A stretch of 5,804 bases of DNA from Cellulomonas sp. (GTDB lineage Bacteria > Actinomycetota > Actinomycetes > Actinomycetales > Cellulomonadaceae), in the NCBI GenBank assembly GCA_031178805.1, contig JAPSIJ010000164.1, forward strand, positions 1 to 5,804, written 5' to 3'. Below the pieces are notes generated by a model. That model saw only the letters and a program-made list of their open reading frames with translations. It was not told where the DNA came from and made no database searches. Numbering within the stretch: the stretch's first letter is position 1; each line of letters starts with the position of its first letter. This document shows, one piece after another, positions 5,682 to 5,804 of this stretch. A program made the position numbers and the translations under genes.

Positions 5682-5804
5682 GGCGCGGAGCGCGGCCGGG
5701 CGGTGCGTCGGGAGGACGCGGCTCAGGCGGCGCGACGGGAGCGCGGACAGCTCGCCGTGGGGCGACAGCAGCGACACGAGGCGGGCATCGGCAGGCCCGG
5801 GCGG
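5655..5804 (-). CDS. Possible 3' end of an upstream minus-strand gene, unidentified
   Basis: A minus-strand frame is open from the right edge for 49 codons to TGA at 5657-5655. Its first ~41 codons end in G or C in about 95% of cases, with the A/T bases mostly at position 2, the pattern expected of real coding sequence in this genome. The peptide (for example ADARLVSLLSPHGELSALP near its start, then an Ala/Pro-rich end) matches no family I recognise. It could be the Ala/Pro-rich tail of the preceding gene, or chance, since stops are rare at this GC content. It overlaps the Cys-rich small ORF in a different frame; probably at most one of the two is translated. Confidence 0.3.
   Translation of the reverse strand, partial: PPGPADARLVSLLSPHGELSALPSRRLSRVLPTHRPAALRAAAPPAPVP
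5723..5788 (-). CDS. Candidate Cys-rich small ORF (possible cysteine-responsive leader peptide)
   Basis: ATG at 5788-5786 to TGA at 5725-5723 on the minus strand encodes 21 residues with cysteines at 5, 7, 8 and 14 (core SCRCCR at 4-9) and several arginines. Short ORFs with Cys-codon clusters ahead of sulfur-metabolism operons are known in actinobacteria, including mycobacteria, where ribosome stalling at low cysteine attenuates the genes downstream. The location fits: same strand, about 215 nt before ssuB in a sulfur operon. Against it: no Shine-Dalgarno sequence or -10 box is visible in the 16 nt before the ATG, the frame is open upstream to the edge, and another minus-strand frame here has better codon-position GC bias. 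Treat it as a candidate only. Confidence 0.27.
   Translation of the reverse strand: MPASCRCCRPTASCPRSRRAA

Larger units (their letters stand above)
5508..5722 (-). other. C-rich noncoding leader/upstream region of ssuB
   Basis: No gene with codon or motif support fills this stretch, although one open minus-strand frame enters it to 5655. Positions 5551-5670 are about 87% G+C by hand count, with roughly 68 C to 37 G on the minus strand. I see no TANNNT-type -10 box for a promoter in front of ssuB, so the transcript may begin further upstream, beyond the window, or use a degenerate promoter. A C-rich, relatively G-poor RNA is the composition Rho prefers, which would fit a transcription-attenuating leader; that is inference only. 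Confidence 0.4.

Noticed and set aside
1..5804. CRISPR array, tRNA or rRNA gene, insertion sequence or phage attachment site
   Set aside because: I saw no regularly spaced repeats, no RNA-gene-like segments, no transposase motifs and no terminal inverted repeats. The window is almost entirely filled by conventional metabolic genes.

Overview
The window looks like chromosomal DNA of a very high-GC actinobacterium. Codons end almost always in G or C, Ala/Arg/Pro/Gly-rich shadow frames stay open on both strands, and the protein style resembles Micrococcales such as Cellulomonas and its relatives (the genus is an inference). Every gene I can support is on the minus strand, and they read as one sulfur-assimilation operon transcribed from right to left.

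Order of transcription: (1) positions 5508-5804 are a C-rich, promoter-poor upstream or leader stretch. It holds a 16-bp tandem repeat, a 7-bp hairpin just before the first gene, and near the window edge two competing minus-strand readings: a 21-codon Cys-rich small ORF, or the 3' end of an upstream gene. (2) ssuB-like ATPase, 4632-5507. (3) ssuA-like lipoprotein binding protein, 3526-4587. (4) ssuC-like permease, 2559-3452. (5) acs, AMP-forming acetyl-CoA synthetase, 469-2562. (6) metY, O-acetylhomoserine sulfhydrylase, whose first 157 codons occupy 1-472 and which runs off the left edge. The last three genes are joined by two ATGA stop/start overlaps, so ssuC-acs-metY is almost certainly one transcript with translational coupling. 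The gaps ssuB-ssuA (44 nt) and ssuA-ssuC (73 nt) are short, and I see no terminator in them.

How they may work together: the three ABC genes form a complete importer of the sulfonate/taurine/nitrate class, most likely for an organosulfur compound. MetY fixes reduced sulfur into homocysteine using O-acetylhomoserine and releases acetate. Acs converts acetate to acetyl-CoA, the donor needed to make more O-acetylhomoserine. The Acs-MetY coupling therefore suggests an acetate-recycling loop inside a sulfur operon; this is inferred, not shown. No desulfonating enzyme is in the window, so the route from imported compound to sulfide is not visible.

The five main genes are conventional families. The least ordinary parts are the acs-metY partnership, the leader with a possible cysteine-sensing small ORF, and the His-rich tail of the ATPase.
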